A stretch of 64,000 nt of DNA, taken from Qipengyuania_C sp046254955 (GTDB taxonomy: Bacteria; Pseudomonadota; Alphaproteobacteria; Sphingomonadales; Sphingomonadaceae). Shown here in pieces: positions 53,819 through 62,400 of this stretch. The translations under genes were made by a program, and so were the position numbers. Within the stretch, counting starts at the first letter, position 1. Each line of letters opens with the position of its first letter. Location: assembly GCF_046254955.1 (NCBI RefSeq), contig NZ_JBJXRG010000002.1, positions 372,001-436,000 of the forward strand. Direction: 5' to 3'. The notes beneath the pieces were generated by a model. That model did not search any database, was not told where the DNA came from, and saw nothing but the letters and a program-made list of their open reading frames with translations.

Positions 53819-55483
53819 TCAAGGTAGGACAGGAGATGGCGGCGGGTCTTCGTGGGAATCCTCAAAGTCTGTCGGCGGGCCGTCGGGCAGGCCCCACCAG
53901 GCGACAATCAGGCCGAATGCGACTACCACCCAAGTGTACCACAGCCCCGCATAGATGTCGCCCGTTCTGGCCACGATGAAGCCGGCAATCAGCGGCAGGA
54001 ACCCGCCGAGATAACCGGCCCCGATATGGTAGGGGATCGACATTGAACTGTAGCGAATCTTGGGCGGGAACATCTCTGACAGCAGCGCCGCGACCGATCC
54101 GTATGTCAGCGCCGAAAGCAGGGCCGCGACCATCAGGATGCCCAGTATTCCCAGTAAGCTGATGAAAGGTGGACGCTGGGTCGAGAAATCGAACCCGCGC
54201 TCGGTCAGTGCGGCCTGGATCGAATCGCGCCGCAGACTGCCATCGTCGAACCATGCCTGATCGATGGCGACCGCTTCACCGCCAACTGTGAGCGATAGTT
54301 CATCCGCTGGTACGCGCTCATAACGCACTCCGCTCGAAGTCAGCGTTTCGAGGATTTTACCGCAATTGCTGTTCTCGCTGTTCATCAGCTCAGCAAATGG
54401 ATTTGTTGTGCATTCCGGCCCGCTAACAACCACGGGGCTACGTTCGGCTGCCTCTTCAAGACCCGGATTGGCCAGCTTGCCCATCCCCCAGAACAGCGGG
54501 AACAGAACGAACAAAGTCAGGATCGCACCAACGATGATCGGCTTCTTGCGACCTACCTTGTCCGACCATTTTCCGACCAGAAGGTAAAAGCCCAGCGAAA
54601 GCGTGGCAGCGACCAAGAGGATCATCTCCACATAAGACGCGTCCACTCGCATGTCGCGCTGGAGGAACGACAGGCTAGAGAAGAAGGCCGAATACCAAAT
54701 CGTCGTGAGGATGCCCGTCACGCCGAACAAGGCGATAAAAATACGCTTCTTGTTACCGGGATAAGTGAAGCTCTCGACAAAGGGATTGCCCGACATCTCG
54801 CCAGCTTCCTTCATCGCGCGGAACACGGGGCTCTCATTGAGTTTGAGCCGCATCCACAGCGAAATACCGAGCAGGATCACCGAAAGCAGGAACGGCACAC
54901 GCCAGCCCCAATCGTTGAACGCCTCTTCCGGGATGAGCGCCCGGCAAGCGAGCACGACCACGATACTGAGGATGAAGCCCCCGACAACGCTCGCCTGGAT
55001 GAAGCTGGTATAGAAACCGCGCTTCTCAGGCGGCGCATGCTCGGCGACATAAATCGCCGCGCCGCCATATTCGCCGCCCAGCGCGAGGCCTTGCAAGATG
55101 CGCAGGAAGATGACCAGCGCCGGGGCCCACAGGCCGATTGAGGCGGCACTCGGCACGAGGCCGACCCCGGCTGTAGCGATGCCCATCAGGGTAACCGTGA
55201 CGAGGAAGGTGTATTTGCGCCCCAGCTTGTCGCCTAAGTAGCCAAACAGGATCGCACCCAGCGGACGGAAACCGAAGCCGATCGCAAAGCCAGCCCATAC
55301 AAGGAGTATCTGCAGGGTTTCGTTATCACTTGGGAAGAATGCCGCACCGATCAGCGAAAAGAGCGTTCCGTATATGAAAAAATCATACCATTCGAACACC
55401 GTTCCGGCCGAAGAAGCGGCGATGACCAGCCTCACTTCCTTGGCGCTTGGTTCGTGATGGGCCGCGGCTGCGGTATCGCTCAT
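53819..55483 (-). CDS. MFS transporter (metabolite:H+ symporter type) with large inserted loop
   Basis: A 554-residue 12-span transporter resembling the MHS group (proline/betaine, alpha-ketoglutarate, shikimate carriers): GTVFEWYDFFIYG, DKLGRK between spans 2 and 3, LGGEYGGAAIYVAEHAPPEKRG, and DKVGRKKPI in the second half. Between spans 9 and 10 (residues about 339-438) there is an insertion of 100 polar residues with two cysteines (358, 374), probably in the periplasm. The gene is six bases before alr. The substrate is unknown. Confidence 0.87.
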   Translation of the reverse strand: MSDTAAAAHHEPSAKEVRLVIAASSAGTVFEWYDFFIYGTLFSLIGAAFFPSDNETLQILLVWAGFAIGFGFRPLGAILFGYLGDKLGRKYTFLVTVTLMGIATAGVGLVPSAASIGLWAPALVIFLRILQGLALGGEYGGAAIYVAEHAPPEKRGFYTSFIQASVVGGFILSIVVVLACRALIPEEAFNDWGWRVPFLLSVILLGISLWMRLKLNESPVFRAMKEAGEMSGNPFVESFTYPGNKKRIFIALFGVTGILTTIWYSAFFSSLSFLQRDMRVDASYVEMILLVAATLSLGFYLLVGKWSDKVGRKKPIIVGAILTLFVLFPLFWGMGKLANPGLEEAAERSPVVVSGPECTTNPFAELMNSENSNCGKILETLTSSGVRYERVPADELSLTVGGEAVAIDQAWFDDGSLRRDSIQAALTERGFDFSTQRPPFISLLGILGILMVAALLSALTYGSVAALLSEMFPPKIRYSSMSIPYHIGAGYLGGFLPLIAGFIVARTGDIYAGLWYTWVVVAFGLIVAWWGLPDGPPTDFEDSHEDPPPSPVLP

Positions 55484-55528
55484 TCTGGAATCCCCCGATC
55501 CTGACTTCCGAAATTCGTGAGCGCGGCT

Positions 55529-55969
55529 CTAGCTCGCAACACGCGCCTTGGAAAGCGCTTCGCTGGCAGCCTTCCACGCCAAGAGAATGGCCGCATGTCT
55601 CGCGGGAAAAGCAATTGCGGGCTGGAGAGCGTCGATGCCCGGCCAGTCTGGCTGGTGACCTTTACCACCCAGCCAGTCTTCGATTGCAAGGATATATTCG
55701 TCCAGCGCGGCCTGATCATGCCCTTCGGCATTTTGAGCAAATATTGCAGCAGCAGCTTGACCCACGGCGCAAGCTGAGGTGCGCAGACCTAGCTCACTAA
55801 GCCGTCCATTCGCATCACTCTTGAGACCGCAAACCACTGAGCTTCCGCAGGTTCGCGAATGCGCCTCTCCGACCTGGGAAAGATCATCGTGAAGCGGATA
55901 TTTGGCAAGCTGTGTCGCCAGGCCCAGCAAAGTCGGCGAGTAAAGCTTCTCGCGCGGCGTCGCGCTCAT
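55529..55969 (-). CDS. IscU/NifU-N-like protein lacking the third ligand cysteine
   Basis: The 146 residues fit the NifU N-terminal fold: YSPTLLGLATQLAKYP, SRTCGSSVVCGLK (C41, C47), and RTSACAVGQAAAAIF (C67). IscU uses three cysteines for cluster assembly; at the place of the third (the HC-type turn) this protein has ARHAAILLAW. It may therefore bind no cluster, or bind it differently. It overlaps cvpA by ATGA. A household iron-sulfur role is unproven. Confidence 0.7.
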   Translation of the reverse strand: MSATPREKLYSPTLLGLATQLAKYPLHDDLSQVGEAHSRTCGSSVVCGLKSDANGRLSELGLRTSACAVGQAAAAIFAQNAEGHDQAALDEYILAIEDWLGGKGHQPDWPGIDALQPAIAFPARHAAILLAWKAASEALSKARVAS

Positions 55970-56487
55970 TCCCCGGCTTCAGACCGCTTGCGCAGCTCTG
56001 CCCGGCGTTCGGCCACCATCTGGACCATTTCGTTCACCGAGGCGTCAATCAGCTGGTATGTGCGGCCCTGTGTAATCCAGTCTGGGCGGCCCTTGTAGCC
56101 CCACTGGTCAGTATAGCCGATCACGACCACTGCGAATGCAACAACAACGATGACCGCGCCTTTCAAGGCGCCGAATCCGAAACCAAGCACGCGGTCAATC
56201 GGGCCAAGCAAGGATGACCGGGTCGCCTGACCCAACCTTCCTGAGATAAGTTTCATCCCAGCGTAGGGGATGAGCAAGAGCAGGACGAACGCCAGCAATG
56301 GAGTTGCGGGCTCTGCGTCGTAAACTCCGCGCAGGGCTTCGGTCAGCGGTGTGTGGAGATAGTGAATCGCGAAGACGGCCAGAATCCACGTCGCAATCGA
56401 CAGAACCTCCTGCACCAGTCCGCGCAGGAAGCCTCCGACAGCGGCGACCCCCACGATCACCAGAACTATGATATCAAATACCGTCAT
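55966..56487 (-). CDS. CvpA-family membrane protein
   Basis: A 173-residue inner-membrane protein with four hydrophobic spans, starting DIIVLVIVGVAAVGGFLRGLVQEVL as CvpA proteins do, with GPIDRVLGFGFGALKGAVIVV in the middle. CvpA is linked to colicin V release in E. coli and to envelope homeostasis; the wider role is unclear. It sits between radA (18 bases) and the IscU-like gene (ATGA overlap). Confidence 0.87.
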   Translation of the reverse strand: MTVFDIIVLVIVGVAAVGGFLRGLVQEVLSIATWILAVFAIHYLHTPLTEALRGVYDAEPATPLLAFVLLLLIPYAGMKLISGRLGQATRSSLLGPIDRVLGFGFGALKGAVIVVVAFAVVVIGYTDQWGYKGRPDWITQGRTYQLIDASVNEMVQMVAERRAELRKRSEAGE

Positions 56488-56504
56488 GACCCTTGGGCCG
56501 CAGT

Positions 56505-57872
56505 TTAGGTCGATCGCATAATCCGGTCAACGAGATTGGGGAGTTGGCGTAAACCATAATACTCGACCTGCTTCGGACCCGAATCCACGTCCGCCGGGCC
56601 GAATCCGCGATCAAAGCCGAGTTTTCCCGCCTCCTTGAGGCGTAAACCCGCATGCGCAACGGGGCGGACTTCCCCCGCCAATGACAATTCGCCGAACCAG
56701 ATGCTGCGTTCGGGAAGCGGCCTGTCTGCCAGGGCGGAGACCAGCGCTGCGGCGACCGCGAGGTCTGCAGCGGGGTCAGTCAGGCGGTATCCTCCTGCAA
56801 CGTTCAAATAGACCTCGGCCGTGCTGAAATTGAGCCCACACCGCGATTCCAGCACTGCGAGGAGCATGGCCAGTCGTCCATTGTCCCAACCCACGACAGC
56901 GCGCCGGGGCGTCGCGCCTGACTGCAAGCGGACGATCAGGGCTTGTACTTCGACAAGGACTGGCCGCGTTCCCTCCAGCGCCGGGAATACCGCGCTTCCA
57001 GCCAAGGGCTCATCTCGACCCGTCAGGAACAACATAGAGGGGTTGGCGACCTGCTGCAGCCCGGCAGCTTCCATCGCGAAAACTCCAATCTCGTCTACGG
57101 CGCCAAAGCGGTTCTTGAGGCTACGCAGGATACGGTACTGGTGGCTGCGCTCGCCTTCGAAACTCATGACCACATCGACCATATGCTCAAGCACACGCGG
57201 TCCTGCGATACTGCCGTCCTTGGTAACATGCCCAACCAGCACCAGCCCAACGCCATTTTCCTTGGCGTAACGGATCAACTCGAATGCGCAGCCACGAACC
57301 TGGCTCACAGTGCCTGGCGCGCCTTCGATCGTGTCGGAATGCATGGTCTGGATCGAATCGATGACCAGCAGTGCGGGCCGCTCACCCCGCCCCAGGGTCG
57401 TCAGGATATCGCGGACTGAGGTGCTCGAGGCGAGACGAATTGGGGCCGAGGCAAGTCCCAGCCTTTCCGCCCGCAATCGCACCTGTCCGGCGGCTTCTTC
57501 GCCGCTTACATAAACGACTGAGTTGCCAGCGTTCGCGATGCTTGCGGCGGCTTGCAGCAGCAAGGTCGATTTGCCGATACCGGGATCGCCGCCCATCAGG
57601 ATCGCGCTTCCAGGTACCAAGCCGCCGCCAAGCGCACGATCAAATTCCTCAAGGCCGGTCGTCATGCGGACGAGCGCTTCGCCCGGCGCGTTCAGTGAGA
57701 CGAACTCGACCGGTTTGCCGCCACTTGAGAGATCATGCTTCATCGAAAATACGCTGGCTGGCGCATCTTCGGTCAGCGTGTTCCATTCGGAGCAATCAGG
57801 GCATTGACCTTGCCAACGGTGGGATACACCGCCGCAAGCGGCACAGATATAGCGTCTTTTGGTCTTGGCCAT
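56505..57872 (-). CDS. radA: DNA repair protein RadA
   Basis: The 455-residue protein helps branch migration in recombination. N-terminal zinc finger (CAACGGVSHRWQGQCPDC), RecA-like core with Walker A GGDPGIGKST, the RadA-specific KNRFG in RSLKNRFGAVDE, and a C-terminal Lon-protease-like domain (VYLNVAGGYRLTDPAADLAV). The ATG at 57872 follows the family start (MAKTKRRY); codons before it are non-native. Divergent from the patatin gene. Confidence 0.94.
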   Translation of the reverse strand: MAKTKRRYICAACGGVSHRWQGQCPDCSEWNTLTEDAPASVFSMKHDLSSGGKPVEFVSLNAPGEALVRMTTGLEEFDRALGGGLVPGSAILMGGDPGIGKSTLLLQAAASIANAGNSVVYVSGEEAAGQVRLRAERLGLASAPIRLASSTSVRDILTTLGRGERPALLVIDSIQTMHSDTIEGAPGTVSQVRGCAFELIRYAKENGVGLVLVGHVTKDGSIAGPRVLEHMVDVVMSFEGERSHQYRILRSLKNRFGAVDEIGVFAMEAAGLQQVANPSMLFLTGRDEPLAGSAVFPALEGTRPVLVEVQALIVRLQSGATPRRAVVGWDNGRLAMLLAVLESRCGLNFSTAEVYLNVAGGYRLTDPAADLAVAAALVSALADRPLPERSIWFGELSLAGEVRPVAHAGLRLKEAGKLGFDRGFGPADVDSGPKQVEYYGLRQLPNLVDRIMRST

Positions 57873-57942
57873 CCCCAGTAAATAGCCGGAACATTTGCAG
57901 AACGCAATTGCGTTTGCCACCGCCACCAGTCACAATCCCCGG

Positions 57943-60264
57943 ATGCGGCAAAAAGAACTTAGGATTGCGCTGATTTGCTATGGTGGGATCAGCCTCGCGG
58001 TTTACATGCACGGTGTCACGAAAGAACTGTGGCAATTGGCACGGGCGAGCCAGGCCTTCCACGCCAGCGGCAAGAACCGCGAGGTCACTGGAATTCGGCA
58101 AGTCTATCTCGAGTTATTGGAAGAGATGGAGCGTCGTAGCGAAACCAAGCTGCGAGTCCTGCCGGATATTCTCACCGGCGCCAGCGCCGGAGGGATCAAC
58201 GCGGTTTTTCTCGCCCAGGCGGTCCATTCGGGACAATCGCTCGAACCGCTGACTGAACTGTGGCTCGAAATGGCTGATGTCGACAAACTGATCGATCCAG
58301 CGGCTCGCCCATGGTCGCGCATCGCTAAATGGTGGGCCATGCCATTCGTGTGGTGGGTTCTAACCCGCCCCGGTAATGCAGTTTCAGAGAGTGTCGCTCC
58401 CGAAACGCGAGACGAAGTGCGACGCAAGGTTTCCCGGCTCATCCGCGGCCGGTGGTTAGCTCCACCATTTTCGGGACTTGGCTTCTCATCGCTTCTAAGC
58501 CAGGCGTTCAGTGCGATGGCGAATGGTCCGATTGGCAAGCCTTTGCTTCCACCCGGTCATCCGCTTGACCTGTTCGTAACCACCACTGATTTTCGCGGTT
58601 ATGTGGAGTTCCTGCGATTGAACAGCCCACCGGTGGTCGAAGAAAGCGAACACCGCATGCCGGTCAGCTTCCGATCAATGACCCCCGAAGAAGAAAATCG
58701 CGGAATTGCCGATAGCCTGGAATTGGTGCTCGCAGCCCGCGCAACGGCGAGTTTTCCCGGCGCCTTCCCGCCGATGAAACTGGAAGAGATCGATCAACTG
58801 GCTGAACAAGAGGGGCGCACCTGGAGCCATCGCACCGAGTTCCTTGAGCGAGTAATGCCCGTGCATCTGCGGCAGAATGCGATTGACCACGTGTCACTTA
58901 TCGATGGCTCCGTCCTCGTGAATGCACCTTTTTCGGGGGCGATTGCCGCTTTGCGAGGGCGCCCTGCCCAACGCGCCGTCGATCGGCGGTTCGTATATAT
59001 CGATCCAAGGCCCGACCGCTTTGCGATGGCGACTGAAACCAACACCAAGGATGTTGGGTTCTTCTCCGCAATATTTGGTTCGATCTCCACGATCCCGCGA
59101 GAACAGCCGATCCGGGACAATCTGGATTTGCTGGAAGATCAATCGCGCGAGGCGGAGCGGCTGGCCGGGATGGTTGCCGCACTTCGTCCCGAGGTTGAAA
59201 GAACGGTTGAGAAGTTGTTCGGCAGGACGCTGTTTCTCGACAAGCCCACTCCCAAGCGCTTGATGGCGTGGCGCTCGAAAGCCCAGCAAGCGGCTGCCGA
59301 ACAATCGGGTTACGCCTTCCATTCATACGCACAAGCGAAGCTGAGCGGCATCATCGATCGCCTTGCCCAGCTCATCTATGATGCTGCACCCGAGCTCGGC
59401 CTTCCTGATAAAACCGATATCGTTCAGGAGTTGCGTTTGGCGCTGACTGCCGAAGGGCTGGATACGTTGGTTGATCCCAGCGGCGGCGCAAGCCGTGCGG
59501 CAATTGATTTCTTTCGCGCGCACGACATCGGATTTCGCATCAGACGGATGCGCCTCTTGCTCCGCCGGCTCGCGCGCGACTGGGAAGCTTCACTAGGTAT
59601 CGACGAAAAGGAGCTCGAGACCGCGCGTGAAGCCATATACGAAATTCTCGCACTTTATTTCGAACGGGAAAACACCAAGACGCTCCACAGCGAATTCGTC
59701 CGGTTGGCCGAACATGTTTTCGAAGCGCCTATGGCCGTGCTTGATCACCTCGCGGCAAAGCGCTCCTTGCCCGAGCTTGACGAGCAGGCGGAAGCCATAC
59801 TTATCCGAGCCCTTGAAAAGATGCCTAAAGAGCTACGGTCTCGCATGCTGCTAGCCTATCTCGGCTTTCCCTTTTACGACGTGGCAACGCTGCCGTTGCT
59901 GCGCAACGAAGGTCTCACAGAATTCGATCCTGTCAAAGTGGACCGCATTAGCCCCGACGATGCACTGTCAATTCGCGAAGGAGGCACCCAGGCGACCCTC
60001 CGAGGTACGGAGTTTTACAATTTCGGTGCCTTTTTCAGCCGCGTTTATCGCGAAAACGACTATCTTTGGGGCCGCCTGCACGGGGCCGAGCGTATGATCG
60101 ACCTGGTCTGTTCGACGGTCGATGATCCCGTCGAGGAAAGCACCTGCAAGGATTTCAAGCGGCGCGCCTTCCTCGCCATTCTCGAGGAAGAGTCGGAGCG
60201 ACTCAAGGCCGATCCAACTCTGGTCGATCGACTCATTCGTGAAGTTGAAGAAAAGCTCGGCTAG
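57943..60264 (+). CDS. Large patatin-like protein (phospholipase domain plus long C-terminal region)
   Basis: The 773-residue protein has an N-terminal patatin lipase fold: glycine-rich oxyanion turn (CYGGISLAVYMHG), the nucleophile elbow GASAGG (GxSxG) and the second catalytic aspartate in IDGSVLVNAP. The 400-residue remainder is helical with an acidic patch and no known domain. Length and layout resemble the patatin-related group TIGR03607. The ATG at 57943 was chosen for the family start. It overlaps the next gene tail to tail by four bases. Substrate unknown. Confidence 0.85.
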   Translation: MRQKELRIALICYGGISLAVYMHGVTKELWQLARASQAFHASGKNREVTGIRQVYLELLEEMERRSETKLRVLPDILTGASAGGINAVFLAQAVHSGQSLEPLTELWLEMADVDKLIDPAARPWSRIAKWWAMPFVWWVLTRPGNAVSESVAPETRDEVRRKVSRLIRGRWLAPPFSGLGFSSLLSQAFSAMANGPIGKPLLPPGHPLDLFVTTTDFRGYVEFLRLNSPPVVEESEHRMPVSFRSMTPEEENRGIADSLELVLAARATASFPGAFPPMKLEEIDQLAEQEGRTWSHRTEFLERVMPVHLRQNAIDHVSLIDGSVLVNAPFSGAIAALRGRPAQRAVDRRFVYIDPRPDRFAMATETNTKDVGFFSAIFGSISTIPREQPIRDNLDLLEDQSREAERLAGMVAALRPEVERTVEKLFGRTLFLDKPTPKRLMAWRSKAQQAAAEQSGYAFHSYAQAKLSGIIDRLAQLIYDAAPELGLPDKTDIVQELRLALTAEGLDTLVDPSGGASRAAIDFFRAHDIGFRIRRMRLLLRRLARDWEASLGIDEKELETAREAIYEILALYFERENTKTLHSEFVRLAEHVFEAPMAVLDHLAAKRSLPELDEQAEAILIRALEKMPKELRSRMLLAYLGFPFYDVATLPLLRNEGLTEFDPVKVDRISPDDALSIREGGTQATLRGTEFYNFGAFFSRVYRENDYLWGRLHGAERMIDLVCSTVDDPVEESTCKDFKRRAFLAILEEESERLKADPTLVDRLIREVEEKLG

Positions 60265-61142
60265 TCCACGCTGTTCCAGACGAAGCCGATGAAGCGGTCG
60301 GCATTGATGAAACCCTCGCCGCGCTCGAAGCTATCTAGAGGCCGTGCAGCAACAGCCTCTTCCAATGTCACTCCGGAATCTTTGAGAGCCCGGACGCGGG
60401 TGACCGCTTCTCCAATAGCGTTGCGATAAGCGATCAGTTCGGCGCGATCGGACATCGGCCCATGGCCTGGAATCACCTTCGTATCGGAATCCATCATCGC
60501 AATGGCGCTATCGAGCGAGAACAACATGTTCTCAATGTCGCCGCCCGAATTAAGATCGACATAAGGCCAGCCTGGAATCTTGAAATAAAGATCACCCATG
60601 TGGACGATATTCTTCTCGCGCCAGCGCACTATGCTGTCACCATCGGTGTGTCCGCCGCCGATGAAAAGGACATCGATTGTGTCGCCATTGAGATGGAGCG
60701 TGACCCCGCGCTCGAATGTCACGACTGGCAAAGCAGCCTCCGGGGATGCTGCAATGACCTGCTCGCCGCGCATCTGGTCGCTTCCCATCCGCACCCGCAC
60801 ATTCTCATGCGCGAAGATATGCGCGCCTTGTTTTCCGAAGTGTTCGTTCCCGCCGGTGTGATCGCCGTGCCAGTGGGTGTTGATCACGTAGTGAACCGGA
60901 TCGGCACCGAGTTCAGTGACCGCTGCCTCGATCTTGGGTGTGAGCGGCGCAAATTGGTCATCAATAAGGATCGTGCCATCTTTCCCATGACTTACCGCCA
61001 TGTTGCCGCCAGCACCGAAGAGCACCGAAACACCCGCTTCCAGTTCCTGTGCGGTAATCTTGACATCGTCGAAGTTCTGCTGCGCCACGGCAGGCGCTCC
61101 GATCAGCATGGCTGCGGCGAATGTAAGAACTTGTTTCCTCAA
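60261..61142 (-). CDS. Secreted MBL-fold metallo-hydrolase
   Basis: A 293-residue metallo-beta-lactamase-fold protein with a signal peptide (cut near VAQQ, residue 21). The metal motif THWHGDHTGG gives H90, H92, D94 and H95; further metal residues lie in GGGHTDGDS, HMGDLYFKIPG and PGHGP. It resembles the group found with quinoprotein and cyclase-like hydrolases; antibiotic hydrolysis cannot be claimed. Convergent with the patatin gene. Confidence 0.85.
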   Translation of the reverse strand: MRKQVLTFAAAMLIGAPAVAQQNFDDVKITAQELEAGVSVLFGAGGNMAVSHGKDGTILIDDQFAPLTPKIEAAVTELGADPVHYVINTHWHGDHTGGNEHFGKQGAHIFAHENVRVRMGSDQMRGEQVIAASPEAALPVVTFERGVTLHLNGDTIDVLFIGGGHTDGDSIVRWREKNIVHMGDLYFKIPGWPYVDLNSGGDIENMLFSLDSAIAMMDSDTKVIPGHGPMSDRAELIAYRNAIGEAVTRVRALKDSGVTLEEAVAARPLDSFERGEGFINADRFIGFVWNSVD

Positions 61143-61200
61143 CGGCTGTCTCCCATTTCCAGCGACGCTAGAGAATTGGAGAAGGGCTGTCGAGCGGGTC

Positions 61201-62328
61201 TCAGACCCCGAAGGTCTCTTTCAGCTTATCGAAGAAGCCGCGGCTCTCGGGGCACTCGTCGCCTGTCTCTGTCTCGCGGAATTGTTCCAGCAGACTGCGC
61301 TGCTGTTTGGAGAGCTTGGTAGGCGTTTCAACCTCAATCTCGACCACCATGTCCCCGCGCCCGCGTCCCTGCAACACGGGCATACCGGCGCCGCGCTTGC
61401 GCAGTTGCTTGCCCGACTGGATACCAGCCGGAATATCGATCGTATTCACATCTCCGCTTAGATCGGGAATATCGACCGATCCGCCGAGCGCCGCTGTCGT
61501 GAAGCTTATCGGAACCCGCGTGAATAGCACGGTGCCTTCGCGCGCAAAGACCGGATGCTCGCGGATATGGACAAAAATGTATAGATCGCCGGCAGGTGCG
61601 CCGCGCGGCCCTGCCTCGCCCTTCCCGGACAAGCGAATGCGAGTACCGGTATCGACTCCCGGCGGAATTTCGACCTCGAGCCGGTTCATGCGGTCAACAC
61701 GCCCTTCACCGCGACATTCGCCGCAAGGCGTCTCGATTACTTCACCGCGGCCATGGCACGTTGGGCATGGCCGTTCGACTACGAAGAAACCTTGCTTGGC
61801 GCGAACTTTGCCGTGGCCCGAACACAGATTGCAGGTCCGCGCGCCCGTGCCCGGCTCCGCCCCAGATCCGCTGCATGGCTCGCACTGCTGCGAAACCTCA
61901 ATCTCGATCTCGGCCTGTTTTCCGTGGAATGCCTCGTCTAGCGTGACTTCCATGTCATAGCGAAGATCCGCGCCGCGACGAGGTCGCTGCCTTTGCGCGC
62001 CGCCACCGCCGAACGCGCTGCCGAAAATCGTTTCAAAAATATCGCCAATATCGCCGAAGTCGCCTTGCTGGAATCCTCCCGTGCCCGGTCCACCGTTCTG
62101 GAACGCGGCATGACCGAACCGGTCGTAAGCGGCACGTTTTTGCGGATCCTTCAGGCAATCATAGGCAACGCTGATCGCTTTGAACCGCGCTTCGCTGTCT
62201 GCGTCTCCCGGGTTGCGGTCCGGATGATACTGCATGGCGAGCTTGCGATAAGACGATTTGATTGTCTTGTCGTCGGCGTCTCGCGACACCTCAAGCAGTT
62301 CATAGAAGTCAATTTCAGTGGCAGACAC
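61201..62328 (-). CDS. dnaJ: Chaperone DnaJ
   Basis: The DnaK co-chaperone, 375 residues: J domain with HPD (35-37), glycine/phenylalanine-rich region, four CxxCxGxG zinc repeats (CEPCSGSG, CNLCSGHG, CPTCHGRG, CGECRGEG), and the C-terminal substrate domain. The start is GTG at 62328, with a GGGGG-containing site upstream; no ATG fits. It follows dnaK, separated by a hairpin. Confidence 0.96.
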   Translation of the reverse strand: MSATEIDFYELLEVSRDADDKTIKSSYRKLAMQYHPDRNPGDADSEARFKAISVAYDCLKDPQKRAAYDRFGHAAFQNGGPGTGGFQQGDFGDIGDIFETIFGSAFGGGGAQRQRPRRGADLRYDMEVTLDEAFHGKQAEIEIEVSQQCEPCSGSGAEPGTGARTCNLCSGHGKVRAKQGFFVVERPCPTCHGRGEVIETPCGECRGEGRVDRMNRLEVEIPPGVDTGTRIRLSGKGEAGPRGAPAGDLYIFVHIREHPVFAREGTVLFTRVPISFTTAALGGSVDIPDLSGDVNTIDIPAGIQSGKQLRKRGAGMPVLQGRGRGDMVVEIEVETPTKLSKQQRSLLEQFRETETGDECPESRGFFDKLKETFGV

Positions 62329-62350
62329 TTAAAGCCCCCTAAATAGCTTA

Positions 62351-62382
62351 CCGCCACCGATGCCTTTCAGCACCGATGGCGG
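62351..62382 (-). ncRNA. Hairpin in the dnaK-dnaJ intergenic mRNA
   Basis: On the reverse strand CCGCCATCGGTGC (62382-62370) and GCATCGGTGGCGG (62363-62351) pair over 13 positions around a 6-base loop. Two of the pairs are G-U, so the stem forms in the dnaKJ transcript but has two mismatches on the other strand. No T-run follows, so it is not a clear terminator. It may set the ratio of dnaK to dnaJ or mark an RNA processing point. Confidence 0.55.
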
Positions 62383-62400
62383 ATAGCTCTTCATCAGGCA

